Positions 18,485-26,567 of a stretch of DNA of 64,000 nucleotides are shown one piece after another. The translations under genes were made by a program, and so were the position numbers. This stretch comes from Paenibacillus sp. YYML68 (GTDB lineage Bacteria > Bacillota > Bacilli > Paenibacillales > NBRC-103111). The number at the start of each line of letters is the position of its first letter. Positions within the stretch are counted from its first letter, which is position 1. The DNA lies in assembly GCF_027923405.1 (NCBI RefSeq), contig NZ_BQYI01000001.1:4216001-4280000 (forward strand), given 5' to 3'. The notes beneath the pieces were generated by a model. It made no database searches. It was not told where the DNA came from and was given only the letters and a program-made list of their open reading frames with translations.

Positions 18485-20313
18485 TAATCCTCCGAAAGAA
18501 TATCCAAAATATCTGTAATATATTTTGGAATTTTTATTTCTTCACCTAATATTAATTCATCTAGTACATATTGAGCGGCTTCTCCTTTAGTCTCGGCGAC
18601 AATGAGGAAAGCCTCCCTTTCAAATTCATGGCCAGTTAATGTTGCAATTTTTTCTCTTTCATCCTTGGTGCCTAATTCGTATTTAGCTATTAGATTTTTG
18701 AAAAAGCTATGATTCTCAAGTATAAGGTCATATTCAAATGTTTTTAGGTTTGTTTGTATGAATACGTGAGGTAATCCTTTAAAATCATTTATTAAGTTAG
18801 TAGTTCTAGAGCAAGGGCTGGCAGGATTCTGTTTAGTCGGGAACACATCGACCTTGAGTTTTTCATTAGATACTGGATCAATTATCTCACGTTTTTCTGG
18901 ATCACTATCAGTCAATACTGCACATTTTTGGTTAAGACCAGTTTGTCCAAAAAGATGTAAGAATGGTCGGAAAGCGACTCCATCGACAGATATAATTGAT
19001 ACCCCATAGCCTTCTAATGTTTTTATTGGCTCGTTTTTCTTCCTTCCCTTATTCCAATATATTTCTGCCATTTTGGGAATAAGCAATCTTTCAGCAATAC
19101 CCTCTACCAAAAGGGTTTTTCTCCCAAAAAATATATTGGATTTTGTAGCATCTAGCCATCTTTCAAGGTGGCGTTTATATTGTTCTGTCTTTTTATCAAA
19201 GATACTGCCTATTTGTTTTGACTGTATTTTTTCGCCTTCTCTATACATCAGAATTAATGAATTTAAATTAACGGATGATGAGATGTGGGTCGAATGGGAA
19301 GTTACAAGAATTTGGCCAGCTAAAGACTCCTTGAAGAAGTAGTTGCTTAAATACCTTTGTAAATGGGTATGCAAATGCGCTTCAGGTTCTTCAACTGTTA
19401 AAATTGGAAATGTATAATCAATGCCCTTTTTATCTTTTTTATTAAAGTATTGCGCCAGCAATAGACTAATAAAAAGCAAATTATTATATCCTAATCCGTT
19501 AGTTTCTACTGAGTGGACGTTACCATTATTGGGCCCTATTAAGACTTTTAAATTCTTAAGTAATTGCTCGTAACTACTTTCTGCCATCTGAATTTCAGTA
19601 CGTTGGTGTAAATGACCTGTTATTTGTTTTAGATAATCATTAATCGTTGTTTTCGCTTTATCTATTTCACTGGATAACTTTATCTGTTTATTTAACTCTT
19701 GAATTTTCCTAATCACTTCATCTTTATTTATTTCGTCTTGGTCGTAGGAGCTAATAATTTTATGTAACTTACTTGAGGATCTACTTAAATCGGATGTAGC
19801 ATCTCTTAAAGCATCCACACTTTCAAAAGTGAATCGTTGAAGCATCTGATGATCAAATATATCATTTGTTTCCTTTTCACCACCAAAAATAACCCATTCA
19901 TATTGATCAATAGGTATTTTTAAATCTTTAATTAAAGTAGGATTGACTGGTGGTGTTTTTTTACAGTTGCCTTTTGGCCTAAAAATATATGTTAATTTAG
20001 CTTGCCCTGGTTCCTTAGTTAGCCACTTATAAGCAAGTGCCATTTCATCTTCAGTAATTATTTCAGATAATGTAACCTCAACTTTAATCGAAGGCCATAC
20101 TCCATGAACTACTATTTCATTATTAAAATCATCTTGAGTTAATTGTCGGCGTCTCCAACCGTTGTTCGATATAAAAATGAGGGACAATGCATCTAGCATA
20201 TTTGATTTACCAATATTGTTCTCGCCAATTATCACTGACAGTCCCTGGTTGAATTCTATTGTAAAGTCCACAAAAGATTTATAGTTCTGAATACTCAGCT
20301 TAGATATGTACAT
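18484..20313 (-). CDS. OLD-family ATPase-TOPRIM nuclease, Gabija GajA-like
   Basis: This 609-residue class 2 OLD protein has Walker A GENNIGKS at 30-37, a signature helix region LGYNNLLFISLLLA, Walker B LTVEEPEAHLH at about 307, ATP-loop TSHSTHIS, then a TOPRIM domain with LLVEGIAERLL (about 402) and the acidic DSDPEK (about 467). Start: ATG at 20313 behind GGAGG. Being directly followed by a UvrD helicase makes it a GajA homologue, a sequence-specific DNA-nicking enzyme of the Gabija anti-phage system. It is the first gene of a tightly packed operon (1-4 base overlaps or gaps) that continues with two extra genes not found in minimal Gabija. Confidence 0.85.
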   Translation of the reverse strand: MYISKLSIQNYKSFVDFTIEFNQGLSVIIGENNIGKSNMLDALSLIFISNNGWRRRQLTQDDFNNEIVVHGVWPSIKVEVTLSEIITEDEMALAYKWLTKEPGQAKLTYIFRPKGNCKKTPPVNPTLIKDLKIPIDQYEWVIFGGEKETNDIFDHQMLQRFTFESVDALRDATSDLSRSSSKLHKIISSYDQDEINKDEVIRKIQELNKQIKLSSEIDKAKTTINDYLKQITGHLHQRTEIQMAESSYEQLLKNLKVLIGPNNGNVHSVETNGLGYNNLLFISLLLAQYFNKKDKKGIDYTFPILTVEEPEAHLHTHLQRYLSNYFFKESLAGQILVTSHSTHISSSVNLNSLILMYREGEKIQSKQIGSIFDKKTEQYKRHLERWLDATKSNIFFGRKTLLVEGIAERLLIPKMAEIYWNKGRKKNEPIKTLEGYGVSIISVDGVAFRPFLHLFGQTGLNQKCAVLTDSDPEKREIIDPVSNEKLKVDVFPTKQNPASPCSRTTNLINDFKGLPHVFIQTNLKTFEYDLILENHSFFKNLIAKYELGTKDEREKIATLTGHEFEREAFLIVAETKGEAAQYVLDELILGEEIKIPKYITDILDILSED

Positions 20314-20446
20314 TCGTTACCCTCCTGCCGGTCCATTTTAATTAAAGAGCTTCTTCCTACAATTTTACACTAAAGCCCTTTGTCTTTCTGTCGATTTTTG
20401 TAACCTAATAGAGAATTTTGTTAGTATAGCGCTCAAAGTAATAAAG

Positions 20447-20875
20447 GTGAGCGTCAAATAGTCCCCACCTAGCGGTGGGAGCGAACCTGATGTATGCTAC
20501 GATTACTTCTTATTCATACTGCATTCAGCCGGGAGCGATCCCGACCATGGCATGAATGAATCGAGTGTTGATTCATCAAGCGGATCAGGCAACTGAGGCA
20601 ACTGCTCGAATAGATACTTCAAGTAGTTGTACGGATGCAGTCCGTTTTCCTTGGCTGTCTCAATCACGCTATAGATGACAGCGCTCGCCTTCGCTCCTCG
20701 CGGCGTGTTCGCGAACAGCCAGTTCTTCCGGCCGATCACAAACGGTTTAATGGAGCGTTCACTTCGATTGTTGTCGATCTCCAGCCATCCATCTTCCATG
20801 AAGGCCGTCAACTTCTCCCACTGGTTCAAGCTGTAGGCGATCGCCTGTCCATATGCCACCCTGTTTCTTTTCTAT
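20447..20875 (-). pseudogene. IS66-family remnant (3' part of tnpC)
   Basis: The open frame 20503-20859 encodes the conserved C-terminus of IS66 transposases (LEIDNNRSERSIKPFVIGRK, TAKENGLHPYNYLKYLFEQL). The rest of the transposase and its accessory genes are missing upstream. A plausible terminal repeat GTGAGCGTCAAATAGTCCCC lies at 20447-20466, so the downstream end of the IS survives and the other end has been lost. It marks a past insertion in the island. Confidence 0.8.
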
Positions 20876-20911
20876 ATTATTGAGTAATTCGACAGAATAG
20901 GCTTTGTTTCC

Positions 20912-20925
20912 TTGTCCCGAGACAA
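20912..20925 (+). promoter_or_regulatory. Possible operator upstream of the double-HTH gene
   Basis: TTGTC, four bases, GACAA forms an inverted repeat about 90 bases before the start at 21013, followed by AT-rich sequence (TTAAAATCTATATAG). It could bind one of the two regulators of this segment; speculative. Confidence 0.25.
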
Positions 20926-21012
20926 CTTAAAATCTATATAGAAGGATTTCCTAAATATTGTGTCGAAGCAAGTATCGTTCAACTGATCGTTTTGAGAATG
21001 AGGAGGATTGAC

Positions 21013-21760
21013 ATGAATACACAATCCCTTAACCCTTCATTTGAATTTCTTTTTTCATCCGTCTTTCACGATGAAATTGTTCAAGCTGTAATAAAATTGA
21101 GGCAACGATATACCTATACTCCAAATAAGTACTTAACTATTAAGGAAGTCTCTTCGATAACTGGAATCGGAACCTATACTTTAAGACAGCTTACTTATGC
21201 TAGAGCGATGCCTCATAGGCTTGTTAAGTCTCGGATCATGTTTGTTGAAAATGAAATAAAGGCAACAATTGATTGTTATAAGGATAATGGCTGGGCTGAC
21301 CCCAATCATGATTGGGATGTCAAAGAAGCTCAAAATGAGATTAATACTTTTCAAAAGTCAAAGGAGGGATCTATTTTGATTGAGGAAATAATCAGGAAGA
21401 TAATAAGGGAAGAATTAAATAGTTTCTTACGGGAAATTCAGAGCACCAAAAAAAAACGGAGAAAATTTTTATGGAAGAACGATTCTAACTATAAAAGAAT
21501 CTGCACAGCATTTTAGAACAAGTCCATCGACAATTTATAGTTTAATTAAAGAGGATGGAATGCCTCATTTGAAATTACAGAGCAGGTTCTACGTTGTACT
21601 TGAGGAAGCCGAGGCATTTATATGGCGAGAAACGGCGAAATCTTATGCAATTAAAGGGAACATATACTGGCAGAGGATTTTACAAAGACTTGATTGGGAA
21701 GAAAAAGAGCGTGAAAATGCATATACAAAAGCTTTGAAAAGACTTGAGGAAGGAATCTAA
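21013..21760 (+). CDS. Double excisionase-type HTH protein split by a nine-A run
   Basis: The first frame (21013-21516, ATG with AGGAGG six bases upstream) has an HTH at about residues 43-90 (YLTIKEVSSITGIGTYTLRQ). A second frame, ending at 21760, has a closely similar HTH (ILTIKESAQHFRTSPSTIY, then MPHLKLQSRFYVV). They lie in different frames; the change is needed at or near an A9 run at 21448-21456. Skipping one base joins them into one 248-residue protein. Possibilities are polymerase slippage at the A run (giving long and short forms), a recent mutation, or a sequencing error. HTH_17/MerR-like proteins of this kind often act as excisionases or element regulators; that role here is inference. 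Confidence 0.65.
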
Positions 21761-21764
21761 TGGT

Positions 21765-21953
21765 TCAATCAAGCATCTTTTTCTCAAAATCAAGGCTTAT
21801 TCGGTATATACCGTAAATTAATGTGCCTATTAAAAAACTTTCAACTTCATGCAAATATTCTCCGGAAAGAATTGACCCTGTTCCCCATCCGACGAATATG
21901 ACAGTTATTATTTTTAAGATCACTCCTTCATTCTTATCTAACCATCCCATCAT
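21765..21953 (-). CDS. Small two-helix membrane protein
   Basis: This 62-residue protein has two hydrophobic stretches (ILKIITVIFVGWGTGSIL and SFLIGTLIYGIYRISL) and a charged tail. The ATG at 1953-1951 of the local frame overlaps the stop of the XRE regulator gene as ATGA, so it is translated with that gene. The family is not recognised. A small membrane protein behind a cI-like regulator could be an abortive-infection or toxin component or an element immunity factor; not shown by sequence. Confidence 0.6.
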   Translation of the reverse strand: MMGWLDKNEGVILKIITVIFVGWGTGSILSGEYLHEVESFLIGTLIYGIYRISLDFEKKMLD

Positions 21954-22312
21954 TTAGAATCCCTACTCCTCTTCTGTAATTTATAGTCGACAAATTCTAC
22001 AACACGTTCTTGCTCGTCTAAATTCAACTTTTTAAACATTGACATAAGTTTAATCTCTGCTGAAGTTAGTGAAAAGGCATACTCACCCTCAGGTCGTAAT
22101 GGATCAGACGACTTTTGAACTCCCTCGATCAACAACCAATTAAGATCAAACCCATATTTGTTTCTCAACGCAATTAAAGTATCGGCGGATGGCTTGCTGT
22201 TACCTTTTTCTATTTCATTTAGATTACCTTGTGATATACCAAGAGCTGTTGAAAATTCAACATGGCTTAAATTATGTAATTTTCGAAAAGCCTTTATTTT
22301 TTCACCGATCAT
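21950..22312 (-). CDS. XRE-family (cI-like) transcriptional regulator
   Basis: This 120-residue protein has an N-terminal helix-turn-helix at about 5-60 (IKAFRKLHNLSHVEFSTALG, then ISQGNLNEIEKG), followed by a short acidic helical tail (LTSAEIKLMSMFKKLNLDEQ) of the type that mediates dimer formation. Start: ATG at 22312 behind AAAGGA. It lies at the right end of the island, convergent to the double-HTH gene, and is coupled to the small membrane protein. It likely represses its own promoter or that of another island gene. Confidence 0.8.
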   Translation of the reverse strand: MIGEKIKAFRKLHNLSHVEFSTALGISQGNLNEIEKGNSKPSADTLIALRNKYGFDLNWLLIEGVQKSSDPLRPEGEYAFSLTSAEIKLMSMFKKLNLDEQERVVEFVDYKLQKRSRDSK

Positions 22313-22527
22313 GATAGGCTCATCCTTTCTTATTCTTTTCCCAAACTAATGGTGAATAATCCTCGTCGAAAATGGAAATGGTTCCTACGGTTTGTCCGAA
22401 TTATGGATATAAAATTTTACCAGGTCTAAAAGTACCACTTTTTTATCATTCATCTTAGAATTTTTTAAGCTCATGTATAAACCAAATGGCAGCAAATCCT
22501 TGTATTACAAGGTTTTTGATGCCATCT

Positions 22528-22601
22528 GGTTGTCTCGTTTTGATGTTATAAACAATCTCAAACTATCTTATAACCAGTCTCAATTTACGTTATAACTAAC
22601 A
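22528..22601 (-). repeat. Right-end array of 22-bp repeats
   Basis: Read on the minus strand from 22601, three copies of the TTATAA...TTGAGAC motif adjoin at exact 22-base steps: 22595-22574, 22573-22552 and 22551-22528. They face the opposite way to the left-end copies. Sequence between here and the regulator start at 22312 contains no gene. Confidence 0.75.
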
Positions 22602-22607
22602 GCTACA
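22602..22607 (+). repeat. Target-site duplication, right copy (GCTACA)
   Basis: This copy is identical to 6919-6924. It lies three bases beyond the stop codon (22611-22613, minus strand) of the TrmH-type gene. Confidence 0.7.
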
Positions 22608-22610
22608 TGT

Positions 22611-23444
22611 TCAACTACGTTGGATTCCCCGCTGCCGCATCGCCTCAAACAGCACCACCGTCGCGGCCATCGCTGCATTCAGCGACTCGGCGCGGCCCGC
22701 CATCGGGATGAGCACGCGCTTGCTTGCGAGCTGGTCGACCTCGATCGATACGCCTTGTCCCTCGTTACCGATCACGAACCACGTCGACGGTCGCAGGTCG
22801 CACGCATACAGCGGCTCAGCTCCGTCCAGACTCATGCTTACGATCTGAATGCCCTGCGCCGCTGCCTCTGGCAAGCATGCCGCCAGCTCCGCCTGCGTGA
22901 CGATCGGCAGATGGAACAGCGAGCCCATCGTCGAGCGCACCGTCTTCGGATTGTACAGGTCAACGGTCCCCTTGCCGAGCACGACGCCGCTCGCCCCGAC
23001 CGCGTCGGCGCTGCGAATGATCGTGCCGAGGTTGCCCGGGTCCTGCAGGCCGTCGACGACGACGACGAGCCCGCCCTGCGTGCTGCGCTTCAGCACGTCG
23101 CCAAGCTGCCACGGCAGCTTCGGCACGATCGCGAACACCGGCTGCGGCGTCAGCGTGTCTGTACACTTCGCGAGCACCTGCTCGCTAACGGGCACGCACT
23201 CGATGCCCAGCTCCCGCGCTTCAGCCAGCACCGCGGCGCATGCGGCCGCCTTCTCCTCTGCGTACACGACCGTCTCGGGCTGCAGCTCCGAGCGGAGCGC
23301 CTCCTCGACCAGGTGCAGCCCTTCGATCAGGAAGCGGCCTGTTTTTTCTCTACCTTTGCGGCTGAGCAGCTCCGTCCATTGCTTCACGCGCGGATTTTGC
23401 AGCGAGCGGATCGGCTCAGCCTGTTTACCTCTAGCATCCATCAA
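22611..23444 (-). CDS. TrmH/SpoU-family RNA 2'-O-methyltransferase (YsgA-like)
   Basis: This 277-residue protein has an N-terminal substrate-binding region (SLQNPRVKQWTELL, LIEGLHLVEEAL) and a C-terminal SPOUT fold with the three family motifs: DPGNLGTIIRSADA, VIGNEGQGVS and IPMAGRAESLNAAMAATVVLFE. It uses S-adenosylmethionine to methylate a ribose in rRNA or tRNA; the exact site is not evident. The mobile island is inserted nine bases past its stop codon. Confidence 0.9.
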   Translation of the reverse strand: MMDARGKQAEPIRSLQNPRVKQWTELLSRKGREKTGRFLIEGLHLVEEALRSELQPETVVYAEEKAAACAAVLAEARELGIECVPVSEQVLAKCTDTLTPQPVFAIVPKLPWQLGDVLKRSTQGGLVVVVDGLQDPGNLGTIIRSADAVGASGVVLGKGTVDLYNPKTVRSTMGSLFHLPIVTQAELAACLPEAAAQGIQIVSMSLDGAEPLYACDLRPSTWFVIGNEGQGVSIEVDQLASKRVLIPMAGRAESLNAAMAATVVLFEAMRQRGIQRS

Positions 23445-23477
23445 TGTAGCTTCCTCAATTCTGTCATATTCAGCACC

Positions 23478-24137
23478 TTACTCCGCGAACGTCTTCTCGA
23501 ACGTCTCCAGATCCTCATTCTTCCCGACGATAACGAGCACGTCGTTCTCCTTGATCAGATCCTCTGCGTAAGGCGCAATATTCATCTTATCTCCGGTCTT
23601 GATGCCCATCACGTTGCACCCGAATCTCGCGCGGATGTCCAGCTGTCTTAAGCTGCGCCCGACCATCGGCCTCGACGCCCGAATCTCGACGATGCTGTAA
23701 TCGTCGGACAATTCGATATGGTCAATAATGTTGGACGAGATCAGGTTGTGGGCAACCCGTGTACCCATATCCCGCTCTGGGAAAATCACCTTGTCCGCGC
23801 CTACCTTGCGCAGCACCTTGCCGTGCAGCTCATTCTGCGCCTTGACGATCACCTTCGGCACGCCGATCTCCTTCACGATAATCGTCGTCAGAATGCTTGC
23901 CTGTATATCTTGCCCAATCGCTACGACGACGACGTCAAAGTTACGCAGTCCGAGCGAGCGCAGCGTCTCCTCATCCGTCGAATCCGCCTGCACGACATGC
24001 GTGACAATATACGATACCTCTTGAATGCGATGCTCGTCACTATCAATGGCAAGCACCTCAAAGCCCATATTCGACAGCGTCTTCGCTACACTGGAGCCGA
24101 ATCGGCCCATACCGATTACCGCGTACTGCTTCTTCAT
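23478..24137 (-). CDS. ktrA: Potassium uptake regulatory subunit KtrA/KtrC (TrkA-N, RCK)
   Basis: With ATG at 24137 behind GGAGG it has 219 residues, the usual KtrA/KtrC length; a longer frame to 24215 lacks a ribosome site. RCK_N has the nucleotide-binding IGMGRFGSSVAKTL at about 7-20 and a conserved acidic residue after the second strand (VLAIDSDEHR). RCK_C covers about 140-219 (ASRPMVGRSLRQL, NDVLVIVGKNEDL). It is a cytoplasmic gate of a Ktr channel; the membrane subunit is not in the window. Confidence 0.9.
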   Translation of the reverse strand: MKKQYAVIGMGRFGSSVAKTLSNMGFEVLAIDSDEHRIQEVSYIVTHVVQADSTDEETLRSLGLRNFDVVVVAIGQDIQASILTTIIVKEIGVPKVIVKAQNELHGKVLRKVGADKVIFPERDMGTRVAHNLISSNIIDHIELSDDYSIVEIRASRPMVGRSLRQLDIRARFGCNVMGIKTGDKMNIAPYAEDLIKENDVLVIVGKNEDLETFEKTFAE

Positions 24138-24211
24138 GAATGCTGCGCCTCCCACTCCCTTGGGTGTTATTTCCATTATATAAGGCAGCTCGCCTTGCGT
24201 CCAATAGTTCA

Positions 24212-24241
24212 GCATGAAATCGAGCAGCCATGCACATACTA
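24212..24241 (+). promoter_or_regulatory. Sigma-G-type promoter of sspI
   Basis: GCATG (24212-24216) and CATACTA (24235-24241) are separated by exactly 18 bases, matching the forespore sigma-G pattern GHATR-N18-CATNHTA. The start codon of sspI follows 38 bases later. Confidence 0.75.
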
Positions 24242-24278
24242 CAACAGGTACGAATGCCGAGAATCGGAGGTAATAATC

Positions 24279-24482
24279 ATGAACTTAAACTTAAGACAAG
24301 CTATTGTTCAGCGTATGCATGATAAGAATGACGAAGAATTGTTCGGCGTCATCGCAGACTCGATCGGTGCCGAGGAACGGGTGCTACCTGGCCTTGGCGT
24401 CCTGTTCGAAATTATATGGCAGCACAGCGAGGCAGAGCAGCAGTCGCAGATGGTCACAACGTTGAAGGAGCATCTGCACTAG
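24279..24482 (+). CDS. sspI: Small acid-soluble spore protein SspI
   Basis: This 67-residue protein starts MNLNLRQAIVQRM and carries VLPGLGVLFEIIWQ, the two blocks that define SspI of Bacillus. ATG at 24279 with CGGAGG upstream. SspI is a minor protein made in the forespore and kept in the spore core. It lies between ktrA and a LacI-type gene and is transcribed alone from the sigma-G promoter. Confidence 0.92.
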   Translation: MNLNLRQAIVQRMHDKNDEELFGVIADSIGAEERVLPGLGVLFEIIWQHSEAEQQSQMVTTLKEHLH

Positions 24483-24588
24483 TTCAGCGTTACGGGAACC
24501 TACTACTTGCTTTTCACCAGAACGCACTAGATTCGAACCAACCCCAACCGGCAGCTCACTTCCATCTGGAGGCTGGGCTGCCCTTTCC

Positions 24589-25665
24589 TCACCTAGTAAC
24601 ATCCGTAGCGCTTGACGCCCTGACGACCAGCTTCGTCTGCAGCCTCTCGTCTATATGTCCATCTGACAGGCTGTCATCCTCTTGGCCGATCCGCTCCAGC
24701 ACGCGCCTTGCCGCTAGTCGCCCCATCTCATAGAACGGTACCATCACACTGCTCAGCGGCGGGTCCGTCACTCGGGCCGCGTCGGAATTGTCATAGCCGA
24801 TGATCGCATAGTCGTGTCCTGGAAAATATCCCTGCTCCCGCAAGCCTTGGATGAGCCCGATCGCCATACGATCGTTCGAGGCGAACACCGCATCCAGCTC
24901 TTGAATATAAGTCGCCATCTGCGTGGCCGCCCGATAGCCGCTCGTTCGACTGTAATTGCCCTCGTAATACAGCCCCTCGGGCATCTGCGTGTAATCCTCG
25001 ACATGAGCTTCCAGCAGACCCGCTTCCTTCATCGCCCGCACGTAGCCGCGGAACCGGTCTGCGCTGTTCGAATACTCAGCCGAGCCGTTCAAGAAGGCAA
25101 TGCGCCTAGCGCCTTGCTCTATTAATGCTCGCACCGCGTCATAGCTGCCTGCCTCATGATCGGCTTCAACCACATGGAAGCGCTCCCCGACGAAGCGCTG
25201 ATTCACCAGACAGTACGGATAACCGCCCTCGTGCAGACTACGAATCGCTGCTCTCTCGGGGGGCGTATCAGTAGCGCCGAGAATGAGACATGCATCCATC
25301 TTGTACGAGCGGAAGAAGGCGCTATAGTTGCTCTCCTCACCCGGCGAGCGGAACATGAGCAGCATATCGTAGCCGGATTCCTTCGACTGTTCGCCGATCC
25401 CGCTCAGCACCTCGGAGAAATAATAGGTTGAAAAAATGTGCACCTTCGGCACATACGGCAGCACGACGCCAATATTGCCGCTGCGCCGCCTTGCGAAGCT
25501 CTGCGCAATGGCGTTCGGATGGTAATGCAGCTCCTCCGCCGCCTTCATGACGCGTTGCTTGGTCGATTCACGCATCGGGCCGACTCCGTTGAACACACGG
25601 GATACCGTCGCCTCCGATACTCCGGCCAATGCGGCCACTTCTTTACGAGTTACGATCGCTCGCAC
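24589..25665 (-). CDS. LacI-family transcriptional regulator
   Basis: This 358-residue repressor has an N-terminal LacI HTH (VTRKEVAALAGVSEATVSRV, hinge YHPNAIAQSFARRRSG) and a periplasmic-binding-type sensor domain (GNIGVVLPYV..., DAVFASNDRMAIGLIQGL, IIGYDNSDAA). GTG at 25665 is the only start that keeps the HTH. No sugar gene lies beside it, so its ligand and targets are unknown. Confidence 0.88.
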   Translation of the reverse strand: MRAIVTRKEVAALAGVSEATVSRVFNGVGPMRESTKQRVMKAAEELHYHPNAIAQSFARRRSGNIGVVLPYVPKVHIFSTYYFSEVLSGIGEQSKESGYDMLLMFRSPGEESNYSAFFRSYKMDACLILGATDTPPERAAIRSLHEGGYPYCLVNQRFVGERFHVVEADHEAGSYDAVRALIEQGARRIAFLNGSAEYSNSADRFRGYVRAMKEAGLLEAHVEDYTQMPEGLYYEGNYSRTSGYRAATQMATYIQELDAVFASNDRMAIGLIQGLREQGYFPGHDYAIIGYDNSDAARVTDPPLSSVMVPFYEMGRLAARRVLERIGQEDDSLSDGHIDERLQTKLVVRASSATDVTR

Positions 25666-25721
25666 CTCACTTTCATTGTTAAGTAGAGCCTGTCCCCTAC
25701 AGCGGATGGAAAGGACGGCTG

Positions 25722-26501
25722 CTAGAGCCGTCCATATGCCTTGGCGTACCGGCTGATGCGCCGGAATACGCTCTTATCTTTAATTTTACGGAATATATAA
25801 GGATCGGGGCACGTGTTAACCTCCAAAATCCACGGATACAAGCTCTCATCCAGAGCGATGTCGAGCCCGACCTCCTTCACACCCGGGTACCGCATCTGCA
25901 TACGTTGTCCAACCTCTACCCCGAGCAGCCGAAGTCTGCGCGTAAGCTGGCTGCGCGCCGCACTGCTTGCATAGGTGCCCAGTAGCTCGTGTAGATCCTT
26001 CACCGTGCCGCCGTTATGCACATTCGTGACTGCTTTATCGGGTGCCGCGACACGTCCGGCGATGCCAGTCGTCTCCCATTTGTTCGCAGGCGACTTCTGC
26101 GCCATCACTCGCAGGTCGAAGCGGCGTCCTTTATATTTTAACAGATGTATCCCCTTCTGAGCTAAATATTTACGCTTTTTGATCAGCTGAAACAACGAAT
26201 CGCGTAATTCATCGAACGATTTGAACGTTCGTACGGTCGTACCGGCATGATACGAGTATTCGGCGCGATCGAGATGGTGCTCAATGCGAATGACCCCATC
26301 ACCGAACATGCCCCGATTCGGCTTAATGTAGATCATCTTGTACTGCTTCAGCATGCTCTGCAGCGTGCCCGGCGTTAAGATTCTCGTATCCGGAACATGC
26401 CTTGCAATGGAGCTCTTCTTCATCAGTGCTTGCGTCTTTGACCACTTGCTGGACACATATCGGCAACAACGTATTTTTTTATTTGCTGACTTTCGCTTCA
26501 C
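25722..26501 (-). CDS. YheC/YheD-like ATP-grasp spore coat-associated protein
   Basis: This 259-residue protein has ATP-grasp features: KPNRGMFGDGVIRI (about 55), RRFDLRVMAQ (about 130), EVGLDIALDE and ILEVNTCPDPYIF near the end. YheC/YheD relatives are made during sporulation and associate with the spore coat. GTG start at 26501 with AAAGGTGG upstream. It is followed on the same strand by the LacI-type gene and preceded by a glycosyltransferase gene; a spore-surface role is likely by family. Confidence 0.8.
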   Translation of the reverse strand: MKRKSANKKIRCCRYVSSKWSKTQALMKKSSIARHVPDTRILTPGTLQSMLKQYKMIYIKPNRGMFGDGVIRIEHHLDRAEYSYHAGTTVRTFKSFDELRDSLFQLIKKRKYLAQKGIHLLKYKGRRFDLRVMAQKSPANKWETTGIAGRVAAPDKAVTNVHNGGTVKDLHELLGTYASSAARSQLTRRLRLLGVEVGQRMQMRYPGVKEVGLDIALDESLYPWILEVNTCPDPYIFRKIKDKSVFRRISRYAKAYGRL

Positions 26502-26567
26502 TGTTGACCCGAACCACCTTTCGCTTCATGTACACGTTCGTCTGATTAAGCGAGGCCGACGCCTCAC

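Larger units (their letters stand above)
6925..22601. mobile_element. 15.7-kb defence island with Tn7-like ends and no visible transposase
   Basis: The left end reads TGTGAGTTATAAGATC and the right end, read on the minus strand, reads TGTTAGTTATAACGTA; over the first 25 bases 20 agree. Each end carries further copies of a 22-bp motif (TTATAAgAT, variable bases, TTGAGAC): four spaced copies on the left, three directly adjoining copies on the right, in opposite orientation. A perfect GCTACA duplication flanks the whole. The DNA between is compositionally foreign and full of defence-type genes. Tn7-family elements have such end arrays (TnsB sites), start with TGT and duplicate five bases; the relation is inference. 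No TnsA/B/C/TniQ-like gene is visible, so the element would depend on enzymes encoded elsewhere. Confidence 0.75.

Noticed and set aside
22620..23651. 343-residue plus-strand open frame
   Set aside because: Antisense to the TrmH-type and ktrA genes; Arg/His/Leu-rich composition of a GC-rich shadow frame.
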